Shown here in pieces: positions 36,518-48,845 of a DNA stretch of 64,000 nucleotides (positions are counted from its first letter, which is position 1; every line of letters starts with the position of its first letter). The position numbers were made by a program, and so were the translations under genes. The DNA lies in NCBI GenBank assembly GCA_032622095.1, contig CP136065.1, positions 241,717,530-241,781,529 of the forward strand. The letters are read 5' to 3'. The notes under the pieces were generated by a model, which was not told the DNA's origin, searched no databases, and saw nothing but the letters and a program-made list of their open reading frames with translations. This DNA comes from Siphonodentalium dalli (lineage: Eukaryota; Mollusca; Scaphopoda; Gadilida; Siphonodentaliidae).

Positions 36518-36932
36518 CAAAATATGGTGCTGACATTTACAGAATGAGGTCCACAGAGGGTGGGTTTAGTGACGCTACCCTGCACAGTGGGCTAGCATCA
36601 TTCGATTCACCCTCTGGGGACCTTATTCTTCTTATGCCTCTTCGTCTCGGGAAATCTTATTTGGAAATTATCTTTGTTATCAATTTTTAACATTTTTTTT
36701 CTTCTTTCGTTCAGTTTCTCTAATCCCTAAATTGGCAGACGACACAATGTATAATCGATGTGCCCAATAGGTGCACATCATCATCTTCACTATCTGAGAA
36801 CTTAAATATTTGATTAGGTCTCCCATAGCAGATGAGATTATGGGACGCTAGCCCACTGTGCGGGATAGCATCAGTAATTCCCCCCCCCCCCCTGGGGACC
36901 TCATTCTGCAATTGTTCAGCGCCGTATTTTGG
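36518..36932. mobile_element. Family 2 double-hairpin element
   Basis: Ends AAAATATGGTGCTGACA and its inverted counterpart. Hairpins lie at about 36540-36630 and 36840-36915; the second contains a C homopolymer. The internal GGCAGACGACACAATG block is present. Confidence 0.6.
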
Positions 36933-36964
36933 GGGCTGATTTTGGGGGTTATCGAATGTGCCGA

Positions 36965-37240
36965 AACATTGTTACATGTAAGTATGAGTTATCCCATACC
37001 GTCGAGGTGGAATTTTCCAACTGGTCCGTCAAATTTTCCCGAATGTTGAAAAATATTCGACTTTTCGTGTAAAAACAACAACATTCACACTAAATACTGG
37101 TTGAATTACCAAACTACCAGAACAGCAAACTGCTTTTGGTGTGAAATATCCAACTAATGCTGTGTCAGGCATGAAATTATCAACCGTTTAACATGTTTGC
37201 CATAGGGTGGATGAGACACCCCAAACACACCATGCACTCT
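36965..37240. repeat. Family 7 dispersed repeat
   Basis: GTGGAATTTTCCAACTGG, ACACTAAATACTGGTTGA, TGAAATATCCAACTAATG and GATGAGACACCCCAAAC. Confidence 0.4.
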
Positions 37241-37280
37241 GAGTCCTTTAGACAGTTCTGAAGCGATAACTCAAACAGTT

Positions 37281-38495
37281 GGAGCGGTGAAAATCAAACA
37301 TCCAACTATTCATATTCAGTTAAAATAAAACATCTAACTATTCATATTCAGTTAAAATAAAACATTTAACTATTCGCAGTCAGTGAAAATCAACCATATA
37401 ACTGTCGATAGTCAGTGAAAATCAACCATCTAACTGTTCATAATCAGTGAAAATCAACCATCTAACTGTTCATAATCAGTGAAAATCAACCATCTAACTG
37501 TTCATAATCAGTGAAAATCAACCATCTAACTGTTCATCATCAATGAAAATCAACCATCTAACTGTTCATTATCAGTGGAAATCAACCATCCAACTGTTCA
37601 GTCAGTGGAAATCAACCATCCAACTTTTCAGTCAGTGGAAATCAACCATCTAACTGTTCATGATCAGTGGAAATCTACCGTCTAACTGTTCATCATCAGT
37701 GGAAATCAACCATCTAACTGTTCATCATCAGTGGAAATCAACCATCTAACTGTTCATCATCAGTGGAAATCAACCATCTAACTGTCGATACTCGATAGTC
37801 AGTGAAAATAAACCATCTAACTGTTCATTGTTCATGAAAATCAACCATCTAACTGTTCATGGTCAGTGACAATCCACCATATAACTGTTCATTGTTCATG
37901 AAAATCAACCATCTAACTGTTCATTGTCAGTGAAAATCAACCATCTAACTGTTCATAGTTCATGAAAATCAACCACATAACTGTTCATAGTTCATGAAAA
38001 TCAACCATCTAACTGTTCATAGTTCATGGAAATCAACCATCTAACTGTTCATAGTTCATGAAAATCAACCATCTAACTGTCGATAGTTCATGGAAATCAA
38101 CCATCTAACTGTTCATGATCAGTGAAAATCAACCATCAAACTGTTCATAATCAATGACAATCGACCATCTAACTGTTCAGCATCAATGGAAATCAACCAT
38201 CCAACTGTCGATAGTCAGTGAACATCCAACTATTCATAGCAGTTAAAATCAAACATCTAACTGTTCATTCAAGTTGTTCATGAAATTCAACCATCTTCAT
38301 TTAACTTAATAATAAATGAAAATCAACCATCTGACTGTTCATAGTTCATGAAAATCAGCAATCTAACTGTTCATTGTCAGTGAAAATCAAACATCTAACT
38401 GTTCATGGTTCATTAAAATCAACCATCTAACTGTTCATGGTTCATTAAAATCAACCATCTAACTGTTCATTTAACTTAATAATTAATGAAAATCC
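37281..38495. repeat. 32-bp tandem array, about 38 units
   Basis: Unit close to GTGAAAATCAACCATCTAAC then TGTTCATAATCA. The variable part is the TTCAT(A/G/C)(A/G)TCA(G/A)TG / GTTCATG linker, giving several unit subtypes in runs. Confidence 0.9.
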
Positions 38496-39039
38496 ATAGT
38501 CCATAGTCAGTTTTATAGCCGGTCGTTAATATACTTGACTTCTGATCTCAAATTATGTCTTATATTGGCATCATCCTATGTTGGACCAGACCCATCAAAC
38601 ATCACAGACATGCTGACCTATTTTTATTGTTATATTTTTATTGCTATGATGCACTAACTATAGAATGTTGCAGTCTCATCTTTATTGGTACATGGAAGTG
38701 TATTCCCAAACCTAACAGAGCTCTATTGATTTTGGTGGAGATAGGCCAATTAACCGAATGGATGTTTACCATCACTCTGCTCTTCTCATCTGTCTCTGGA
38801 CGTGTCTATAGATAATAATGTAGTTGCACGGTATAAGGCGATAAAGAATAAATACCTAAATTATCATCTGATTTTTCTTGGAAAATTGGGGCGGGAAGGG
38901 AGGAGATTTGTTTTTATTATTTATTTAGTACGTCCAAGTGCTATGGGTTAATGCTGGCACTCTATTCATTTCCATCGTTTAACCATTGCGTTCAGTTCCA
39001 ACAGTTCGTCGTAAAAATGTCATAGACAATTTTTGGCAA

Positions 39040-39276
39040 TATGCCCTGTCACTAACTCGCGGCCATATTGGATTCACCAGGCCCGGTTCCGTTGTTCTAG
39101 TGCTCCGTGCCAAAGGCCTATAGTAGCATTTCCATATATGAAAGTCATGAATATTCAAAAGCTCCATATATGGAAATGCTACCCCAGAACTTTGACCTGT
39201 AGAACTATAACCACGGAACCGGGGCTGGATGAATCTCTGAAATCCAATACTGCCGCGACTCCGTGATCGCGCATAT
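39040..39276. mobile_element. Foldback element (family 5)
   Basis: Inverted repeat with outer arms TGCCCTGTCACTAACTCGCG...GGTTCCG, an inner AGCATTTCCATATATG arm and a centre GTCATGAATATTCAAAAGC. Paralogous to 51131-51404. Confidence 0.55.
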
Positions 39277-39647
39277 TCTCTGAAGTTGAAATCTTAACAT
39301 CTTGGCTGCATGTGTAGTGTTATGCATATCGACCGACCTTTGTTAGCCCCGAACCATAACACCTTGGTTGCATGTATATTGTATGCACCGACACCGACCA
39401 CTGTTGGTCCCATTGTATTTTAATAGCTGCGTTTGCGAATCAAATTGCGGCTCTCAAGAGACTTATAGTTAGATTGCTTGTTCAAGTTCAAGACTAAGTA
39501 CACATGAATTATAACTATAGTCTTAACATAATGAATTTCCATGCATGCCATCGCTCCCACGGGAACGGCGAAGAGAACATGGGAAGAGTTCTGGTAACAC
39601 ATTCTATACTAAACGGATTTTCCCCACTCAGTTATAAAAGTTTACAT

Positions 39648-39890
39648 TGGATTGATTGATTGATTGGTTGATTTTTATTTGTACAATAACAAAAGATATA
39701 ACAACAAAATTATGAACAAGTATATGATATACATTGTACTGGAGCAGCATGACCATGTTGGTCGTCTTCCTGCTGCCCTGGAATTGTCTATTATTCATCT
39801 GGAGGGGTTTTCAGGAAAAAATGAGCAGACGACAGATAATAAAAGTCGAAAAGGAGTCCTATTTATTGGAGGGATTTGTTGAGATAACAT
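39648..39890 (-). mobile_element. Probable retroelement 3' fragment with AATC tail
   Basis: Read on the - strand, this ends in AAATAAAAATCAAC followed by four CAAT/AATC-type units (39650-39668). This is a polyadenylation-like signal plus tetramer tail, as in LINE and SINE 3' ends. The tail resembles that of the SINE at 26.5 kb. No diagnostic ORF is visible. Confidence 0.35.
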
Positions 39891-39983
39891 ATCATAATAA
39901 GTTCCACAAATAATTTGTTGATGTTATCATAATGAACAATTTATTGGGAACTACTTGTCAATGAGTATTTAGTATATAAAAAG

Positions 39984-40247
39984 TTTATCCTTCAATGACT
40001 GGCGCTTCCTGAATTTTTGCGAAATCCTGTGCTAATGCATTCTCTTATATATGCGAGTCTCCCATATAGGGAGCCTCGCATATATAAGATAATACACTGG
40101 CCTAACATTTACCTTGACATTGTAAGCCAGTGCATTCTCTTATATATGCGAGGCTCCATCATGTGGGAGACTCGGATATATAAGAGAATACACTGGCACA
40201 TGATAATTAATGCTGCAACAGCGCAGCTCCCGTCACAAAAGGGTTAA
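39984..40247. mobile_element. Double-hairpin MITE (family 1), diverged subfamily
   Basis: Shares the subfamily ends of the 56854 copy (ACTGG...CTTCCTGAA left, CACAAAAGGGTTAA right) and has two hairpins whose loops have changed. The left TTAA has decayed to TTTA. Confidence 0.55.
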
Positions 40248-40301
40248 TTGGTCGCTCAGTTCGTCTGGCTTACCTCTCTCTTGCGAATTTAACATGATCG
40301 T

Positions 40302-40571
40302 TTGTATAAGCAAGCCTTGAAATAGGGTGTCTGTCATTTGCAGAATGAGGTCCCCAGAGGGTGAATTTAGTGATGCTACCCCGCATAGCGGGCTAGCATC
40401 ACCAAATTCACGCTCTGGGAACCTCATTCTGCTGAGGTGTAAGCAGAATGAGGTCCCCAGATGGTGAATTTGGTGATGCTAAGCCCGCTATGCGGGGTAG
40501 CATCACTAAATTCACCCTCTGGGGACCTCATTCTGCAAATGACAGACACCCTATTTCAAGGCTTGTGTATA
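40302..40571. mobile_element. Compact family 2 palindrome
   Basis: About 270 bp that is nearly a perfect inverted repeat end to end, with arms of about 130 bp. Each arm itself contains a GAATGAGGTCC hairpin. The spacer of other copies is reduced to AGGTGTAAG. TIRs extend out to AGCCTTGAAATAGGGTGTCT. Confidence 0.65.
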
Positions 40572-42023
40572 AGTTTTGTTTTCCTCGACGGATTCATGGT
40601 GTTGAGTCTACAATCTACCTGATACTCTTGTTCTGTTAAAACGTGATCAGCAAATATACAAAGGACACGTGAGTTTTCGCAATAGGTGCTTTTGTCTTGA
40701 TTGAATTGTTAGGAAAACTACACCTTGCGCGCATCAAAATAGATGCGTGTTAATTGTTGAACATGTGTGATTCTGCCTGGTTTCAAGCACATCAAACAGT
40801 GGCCTGATGAGGTGAATTATCAACACACTTCCCGCGTTGGCCAACACACTATACCTATTCTTATACCATATAGACCCACCGAGTTCAACCTTAATGGTCG
40901 TTTTTTATGAGTAGAGCTATGAGTTTCGGGTAGAATTAGCACAAACGATCCAGTGCAACGCGTGGCGCTTGTGTTCGTTGTATATCTTTGAAGTCGGTTT
41001 CCACTTGCGTTAAAGTGGTTACATGCTATTATTTGCTGCGGTATAAATCAAATATAAGCGGCACCATAGCAATGCGCATGAGAAAATTGGCGATGGTCTG
41101 CTGTGGGTCAATTCATTTATTACCCTGGCGCCCACGTATTAGAAAATACTTACTTTGTATTTATATCAGCACTGACTATAAAAATACTAGAAACACATGG
41201 ACCCTTCGCCATGTTGTTTGGATATCATGCATATATACTCGAGCTTTGCAATGCCGAATCACCACTGCGGAAAAGCTCAATTTTCAACTTTTTGAAATTC
41301 CATTTTGAAACTTTACCTACCTGGAAACATTTCGACTGTAATTTTAAATGTTCTAATGCTAAGTCCAAAACAAAAAACTGCTCTGTTTCCGATAACATTG
41401 GGACATTTTCCAGACAGGCATGCACATTTTTTTTAAAAACCATTCAGCCGTAAGCGATATATTAGTGTAGTCACGGTGCCATGGAACATGGTAGATCCAT
41501 GTGTATTGGAAATAAGCCAAGCATGTTGAAAGCATTGGATAAAAATATGTTGCCTCTTGTTCACTCACTCACTCTGCGGTAAGATCTCCTCTACCAATGT
41601 TGAGCTTAATAACCCACTTATTTTGGTTTTGGGATTGTGAAAACGACAAATATTCACATTGACACATTGACACTCTAAACTATATAGACTAGCTTTCTGG
41701 AGAAAATAAAAAAAATTGAGGCAGGCAACAAATCTCAGCCAGGCAGGGGTATCGGAAACAAAGAGGTTTAGTTTTGGCCTATGGGAAATATTTACAAACA
41801 GAATTATCCTGAATCTTCCCTGAGTAGAATTCTACGTTACTGCACCAAGTAAGAAATTCCGCAAAAACTAATTATTTTATATAAATCCCAAATATGATAA
41901 TGAAACTTGTTACAAGTCCATTTTCCATATATAAATGTATGATGTTTAAACATTTATATATATTGGTTTATACTATGAATCACGCGCCATTCCATAAATG
42001 TGCATGAAATGCCCTATCCAAAA
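40572..42023. other. Intronic, no gene recognised
   Basis: Contains frames of 106-116 codons in two phases (40988-41453) without family resemblance. 41690-41790 is a degraded relative of the 35081-36302 element (GGCAGG...TTTTGGCCTA). Confidence 0.4.
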
Positions 42024-43033
42024 TTGGTTACTGGAACAGGGGGGGGGGGGGGGTAAAAAGTTTTTTCCGGGCACGTATGCCGGGGTGGGTGGGTGGTCGA
42101 TAGGACCAACAAACAATTTTTTCCGCAACTCAAAAATATTTTCCCTGCAAGTGTTTTGACTGTTTTTGCAAATGAGTTTCGCTTATAACACATCTATATG
42201 TCAATATTAACATAAATGACAAATTTCATGATGATCAGACAAACAGTATAGCCTGTAGCCCATGCTAATGGATTGAATTTTTGAAATCCAAGATGGCTGC
42301 ATGCTGGCAGCCATGTTTCTTTTGACCGAATGACCCCAAAATGACTTGTTCCTATTTACATGTCAATGTTAACATCCATGACTAATAGTATGCACATTAA
42401 TTCATATACAGCTGTTCACAGTGAATTTTCCCCACGCAAATCTCTGTTTTAGTGTTAAAAATGGGGTGGGTGTCCAAAAATGGGCGGAAAAAACTGCCGA
42501 AAACGGAAAAAACAATTTGGACGCAGGGGTGGGCGGGTCCCAAGAAGGGTCGAAAGTCGAAAAATCAGCATACGTGCCTGCAAATTTTTCCGACCACCCC
42601 CCTGACTGGAACTAATAAGAAAAATCAGCTGTATATGAATTTATGTGCATACTATTAGTCATGGATGTCAACATTGACATGTAAATAGGAACAAGTCATT
42701 TTGGGGTCATTCGGTCAAGGTAAAAAAAAAACATGGCTGCCAGCAGCCATCTTGGATTTTCAAAAATCAATCCATCAGCGTCGGCTTATACAGGCTATAC
42801 TGTTTGTCTGATCATCTTGAAATTTGTCATTTATGTTAATAATTGACATACAGATGTGTTTTAAGCCAAACTCATTGCAAAAACAGTCCAAAAGACTTGC
42901 AGGAAAACTAGTTTTGAGTTGCGGAAAAAATTGTTTGTTTGGTCCTATCGACCAACCACCCATCCCGGCATACGTGCCCGGAATTGTTTTTTTTTTCCAA
43001 CCCCCCCCCCCCCCCCCTGACTGGAACTAATAC
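42024..43033. repeat. 1 kb foldback: arms of about 400 bp around a loop of about 190 bp
   Basis: 42024-42415 and 42606-43033 are imperfect inverted copies. Shared blocks include GGGCACGTATGCCGGG, GTCGATAGGACCAA, CCAAGATGGCTGC and GAATGACCCCAAAATGAC. Both outer ends carry long G/C homopolymers. The loop's right portion directly repeats the right terminus (GACTGGAACTAATA). Confidence 0.65.
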
Positions 43034-44509
43034 AAAAAAAAAATGAATGTCAGTACGACCCGTCATTTTGGCGACAAGTCAGAATGTCCACCAGGCTTTC
43101 GTATGTCTATATATAGACATTAAACCTTCTGAATTCGCGTACAAAAAAGCTCAATCATTTTATACAGACTTCCAACCGTTCCCGCCTTTGGCATTCCAGT
43201 TGACAAAGTTATTATAGTTTAGCAATTACACAATCAAGTAACAATTTTAGTTGGCTCATACGATTGCGCGGATGAATTCATATAAATGAAGTGGCGTCTG
43301 AGCATAATTGCAGAATGAGTCTTAAAATTGCCGTGAAATTATCCTGAGCCATTAGCTGATGGAAGCGACAAGCCAATAATATCGTCATTTGGATCGACAC
43401 TTCTATCCGCATTATCTGTGAAACTATAGTCCTCCTGACTCCTGAGTCCTGATTACAATAAAACATGTGCGCCGTGCAGTTGCCTTGAGCGAGATAACAC
43501 TTTTTTTCAGCAACAAAATCAACGAACAAATTCTATAAGATCTATAAGACACACGTACCTACATTATATATAGAGCTGATTGAACCTTGAAAATATATAT
43601 AACATGTACAGGCATCCTGCATTATTATGTATATGGTAAAAACTAAGAAACTATATAATATTATATTATGGAATTGATTATAGACATTGAAATACTTAAG
43701 CTAGATACCGTTTGTGTTATACATGTGAAAACAGAGAACACATTCTATAAGACAAACCAAGACATTACAGAGTTAATTGGTCCTTATGATATGACTTAAT
43801 TATGCGCCGTGAAACAGCCTTAGATATCTCTTTTTTTTTTTTTTACCAGCGACGATCAACATTTTTGTGGAGGAAAACCTCGACACAAATACCGGTACTT
43901 TATAACCATGACATTACATATTATTACATATTATTCCTCCATAGTATGGTACCACGTGTTGATCTGCCTGAACTATATATAGATAACGTTTTACAACAGC
44001 GAAAGCAATGGCTGAGAACTAACACAAGACAGTAATTACACTGTTATAAAAATCCGTAAAAATTATAAATATTACGGTAATGTACTCGGATCTATTTACC
44101 GTATAATGTTACGACATATTGTACCCGCCTAATCGTGGCCATTCACGGATATGTCTTTACGTGTCACAATGTTGGTATAAATGATGCAAGTGTCTCCACC
44201 CATTCTGATCAAAATATATGACACAGTGTGTTGTACATTTACGGTAATGTGTTCCTTAAATACAATGTTTCATAAACTTACAATGTTATAACACAATGTT
44301 CCGTAACGTTTTTGGCACAATGTTCCGTAATATTAAGGAGAGTTAATTAAGTTTATGGTCCTCTTGGTGATAATATCGCTGGTGCACCACAGATATGGAT
44401 CCGTTTTCCCCAGCGAAGACAACAAGCGAAATCTTTGGCAGAGGAACAATTCTCAATAAATATTATACCTTATGGAGTTGATTAGACTAAACACAACCTT
44501 CACTTCCAT
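43034..44509. other. Intronic, no gene recognised
   Basis: AT-rich. Recurrent ACAATGTT-CGTAA phrases at 44270-44340 form a loose short-period repeat. Confidence 0.4.
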
Positions 44510-44958
44510 TTAAAGGTACTCAACCCGATAAAACTCCTCTCAATTACTATTTCAATGGCTTCGGGGGTCAAAAATATTTGATTCGAGTCGAGGAAGTCAC
44601 CCATCAAAGCTCAGATTTGTTAGATATCGATTTTAGAAATCTATTATTTTTCATTATCGGGAATACTATCTGGCCCAGAACTCAGTCAAAATTGCGTAAA
44701 AATTACCACTTGATTTTAGAGTTATTCATCCTTGCCTGTTTGAATAGATTTGGAGTACACATCCAGAGCAGATTACGGCAGTTATTGGTACTCATCTCGA
44801 GAACATAACAAATTTGAAAAATCAATATCTAATAACTCTGAATCAAATATTTTTTACCTCCAAAGCCAAAGAAATAGTAATATAGGACCCTCTGATCGGA
44901 TTGTTGTTGTTGGAATCTGTTGAGATGGGGACCCTCTTTACGGGTTGAGTACATTTAA
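44510..44958. mobile_element. Family 3 MITE-like element with matched TIRs
   Basis: TTTAAAGGTACTCAACCCG and its inverted counterpart CGGGTTGAGTACATTTAA bound a 449-bp element. Interior TCGAGTCGAGGAAG and TTAGATATCGATTTT blocks are shared with other copies. This copy best defines the ends. Confidence 0.6.
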
Positions 44959-45907
44959 GCTTGTCCACCAGATTGGTTTCATTTGAGCCAATACATTACG
45001 GTTGTTCGTGCAACACATATATAGGCCTACGGGTAATATTATACCAACACAATGTTCAGCATATATTTCATAAACACACAGTGTGCATGGGTCAACACGA
45101 GACCAGATTATTTAAATTTTTTATCGCAGTTGTTTATCGGCTCACTGAATTTCATTCGGTTATATAATCTGCATTTATCACCGAACTTATGCGTGTGACA
45201 AACTGGTTTGAACTCGATCGCGCAATCGCTTAGTGTAGATGTAAAATAAATAGATTTCGCACTAATATGTTAATTTTCACATTTTACTGTCTGGAGTATA
45301 TTGTCCATAACTTGTTTACCATCGATTTGTCAAGAGGCACGAGATCGAATATCATTAAAGTTTGTCATTTGATCTAAGAAATAATAAATTCTGATGAATC
45401 ATGGAGACCGGTTAGTTTGGGGACATGCATCCCGTGAACCAGAAAATGTGAGGATGTGAGATCATATTCCACCAGTACAAAACCTGGGAACTTTTTGCTG
45501 TGCAGGTTATATATTTCTTAGTTATTATATAACTATAATTGTTATCTACTATATATTTTGAGACTTCCGTATATATGTGTGTATGTGTGTGTGTATATAC
45601 TTTATAGAAGCGAAAACGGCTGCATGGATCGAGCTCAAATTTCGTATATAAGGGTAAAAAACTCACGGGGATCCTCGACATCGCGTTTTGGACAAGCTCT
45701 GAGCACTCATTCTCCACTCCCAATCACCAAAATCACCGCAAAGGGCACTTCGGGGGTTAAGGCATCAACGATCTTTATATCGACCATATTTGGAGTTGTT
45801 AACCGACAAACGCTCTTTATTGCCATCGACGTTGGTAAACGGTTACCCGTGTGTACGAAACTACGGATGCAAAACGCGAAATGCATTTATCTCGATTAAA
45901 AAGGCAG

Positions 45908-46100
45908 AATTAACGTGTTTTGTGATTCTTATGTCTGTCGTTCCTAGGAACGGGGGAAATTTTCAATCATACCTCTTTTAGGGTACTGCGTTTTGTGTGA
46001 AAAAACAAAATGCGTGTTGTGTGATTCTTATGTCTGTCGTTCCTAGGAACGGGGGAAATTTTGGGACGGATACTGCGTGTTGTGTGATTCTTACTTAATC
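45908..46100. repeat. Direct repeat of about 100 bp spacing, two full copies and one partial
   Basis: GTGATTCTTATGTCTGTCGT then TCCTAGGAACGGGGGAAATT occurs at about 45921 and 46020. The start recurs at about 46083. Confidence 0.7.
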
Positions 46101-46349
46101 GGGTAAAATAAGGTCTAATCGGGTAAAATATTGAAAAACCAAAAATTAAATTAAAAAATTAATCAAAAATTAATTCAAAAATCCAGTAAATTAAAAATGC
46201 ACAATTAACTCATGTTATAAACAAAAAATTAATATTAACTCATTGAAATTTTTTTTTTAAATTAAACAATTAATAAAAAAATTCATAAAAAAAATTGTCA
46301 TGTTTCTGACGAACGCCGACAGTGGCGGGCTAACCTGCTAATATAATAT

Positions 46350-46740
46350 ATTTCGTGAAGGTCCCAACTCGAAGTTGCCCGATTAAAGTGACATTGGAAT
46401 TTCTCCCGGGTTATTAATTCGATGTTTATTGCGATATCGGCCCACAAAAGTCACAACAAAGTATGCAACCTCGAGCTGCATGGGACCACCCCCAAATATG
46501 AAGTAGTTTATTGAGGAACAAGTATTAACAAAGAATATACATTGGTTGTTCAATGTTATAAAGTTATAAAGTCAAATGGTAAGAACATCAAACAGTTCCC
46601 ATGCAGGTTTTGTACTGGTGGAATATGATGTCGCAAGCCGGAGTAGAGATTCGTGACATGATCAAGATGTGAGACACCCTTCAGTATATGAGTAACAGTT
46701 TACCTGGTTGTGTTGCACGTGGCTTGGATTACGAGCATGT
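46350..46740. repeat. Dispersed repeat (family 9)
   Basis: GTGAAGGTCCCAACTCGAA, ATTCGATGTTTATTGCGATA, TTTTGTACTGGTGGAATATG and GACATGATC in the same order as 5010-5330. Confidence 0.5.
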
Positions 46741-48324
46741 AGCATTCTAATCAAGCGATACAATCACAATATTCATAGGCAATCTTTCAAAGCTTATTGC
46801 AATTTGTCACGAAGAAGTTGAGCGATCGATTTCCGAGTAAAAAACTGACGTGTACACGGAATTGCATGTTTTCCGCAGAGTCTTCCAGAGACCGTGTGAG
46901 TATGGTAGCCGTTCGTGAGCATACCGAATTAATCAAAGTAATTCTCAATAATTTGCCATCCACGCAATTCTGTGGAGATCTCATGATATTGATCTACACG
47001 AGCGAGTTACTACTGCGTCGATATCGCACGATTCGTGGCCCCGTCACTCTTGTCTCAAACACGGCTAATACAATTTATAAACCCAAGCCGACAGGATTGA
47101 TTCAGCTCAATTTCCATCCTTTTAACCCAGTTGGAGACCGTCTCGTGAATAAGGAATAATAGAGACGATATTAGATTTATTTTATGCACAGCGAGGACGA
47201 AGTTTATTTAGAATCGATGCACATATTACCAATGGTTCGACGCATCCTTTGTGATCAGTGATAAGACATCATTGGATCGGGAGTTACGAGCATTTCTGGT
47301 CTATTATTGTCTCCCAATGACTTGCTTATCTTTTTGTACTGGAGTCATTCAAGTTTAGTGCTTTGAACACGCAACACAAATAGAAAGAAAATAGTCATTG
47401 CTGCTCTAGATGGCATGATCTTCTTTGATGTTTCTCCGTGTTGGAAGGTAGTAAGGGTTTTGTTCTTGTCATAATTCAGTACGGACATGCATCATATATG
47501 AAGGCCGATGACAATATGAACACTCGATTTTCAAAAAGAGCTGTATCATTTTTAACCCTTTTATAACTGAATACTCTATGACGTAATAGTCACAAAAAAC
47601 AATTGATATATGTATAGGGGTTTAAAATTCTCAGCTGATATAAGTTCAGCAAAACTGTAAATAATCATATATAAATGCCAAAAAATGTTTCAACTTTACA
47701 GAGAGTGAGTAATACTATAAAGCGAGAATGAGAGAGCCGTGTCAGAGTGGAAGAGAGAGCGAGAGAGCGAGAATTATGGATGTTCGTCCAATTCCCATGA
47801 TTATTTGCAGTGGCTATTATGAAAATTGAAAAAAATATGTGCTTTTCTGGGAAGCATCTTTCCTGTTACTCGTAGCGGAAGCATGCAGTCAGTTAATAGT
47901 GCTCGGTTGACACCCCCCCCCCAACGGAGACCCTCTAGCCACATCCCTGAGCATGCAGTCTGTTTTTAGTGCTCGGTGTTCTCTATAGTCTTGGTGCAAA
48001 CAAAAATATATATAACCAAGCTGAACTTCAGCGGACATCCTTAACTTTCAAAGGGTAGACCTATAAATCATGGGAGGTATCTTCATGGGTAAACCGTGAT
48101 TGCTGTCTCTGACTCTCTGTTACCTGAAATCGTCATCCGTTATACCCAGAACCCGACCACTGCCCCCCCCCCTGTTATTGGTTCTGCTCCTGTCACCCTG
48201 AATTGTTAATCTCAGTCCACATGTTCACTCATCAAAATGTGTCGGATGCTAATTATGCCACGCGACGTTTACGATGTGTTCATTTTTGGTCAGTTTTACC
48301 GCGAATATCAACATTTATATTTTC
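46741..48324. other. Intronic, no gene recognised
   Basis: A 120-codon + frame (46797-47159) is the longest here. It has no recognised domain. A family 7-like ACGGAGACCCTCTAGCCAC end lies at 47925. Confidence 0.4.
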
Positions 48325-48845
48325 AGGTAACCTTTCTGTCCTTTCATATGAAGAAATGTGGTGGTCATGCATAATTTAAACCAGGCTTGTTACGACTTAT
48401 GGTTTCTCATATTCCTTAAATATGCGCCGTTGGGTTGATTTTGATTCTGATTTCTAATTTAACCAAGTTTTCTGTCCTCTCATTTGAAGCAATATTATGG
48501 TTATACAATTATGGCCGACGGTTTGTTAAATTTCTTCAATATGCTTCGTTTGGGTTGATTTGGTCCGTTTTTGCAGATCCACATTTTTCTTATTAGGCAA
48601 CTTATTTGTCCATTCATTTGAAGCAATATGGTGGTTATTCATAATTTACACATGGCTATATAGTTATAGCCGACGGTTTGTTAAATGTCTTGAATATGCG
48701 CCGTTGGGTTGATTTGGTTCGTTATTTCTCCAAGATCCACATTTTTATTATTAGGCAACTTTTCTGTCCTTTCATTTGAAACAATGTGGTGGTTATTCAT
48801 AATTTAAACCAGACTATAGTTACGTCTGTGGTTTCTTAAATTCCT
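48325..48845. repeat. Degenerate tandem repeat of about 140 bp, about 4 units
   Basis: Each unit has TTTCTGTCCTTTCATTTGAA, then GGTGGTTATTCATAATTTA, then ATATGCGCCGTTGGGTTGAT. Units begin near 48325, 48463, 48594 and 48750. Confidence 0.7.

Noticed and set aside
37281-38495. CRISPR-like regular array with variable linkers
   Set aside because: The 'variable' parts are a few recurring variants, unit length is only 32 bp, and the context is a eukaryotic intron.
40988-41453. 106- and 116-codon overlapping frames
   Set aside because: Two phases of the same stretch are open and no family features are visible. Chance in AT-rich intron DNA is likely.
46797-47159. 120-codon + strand frame
   Set aside because: Longest non-repeat frame outside ANKRD50, but no domain, repeat, signal or splice context was recognised. 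Kept as unsupported.
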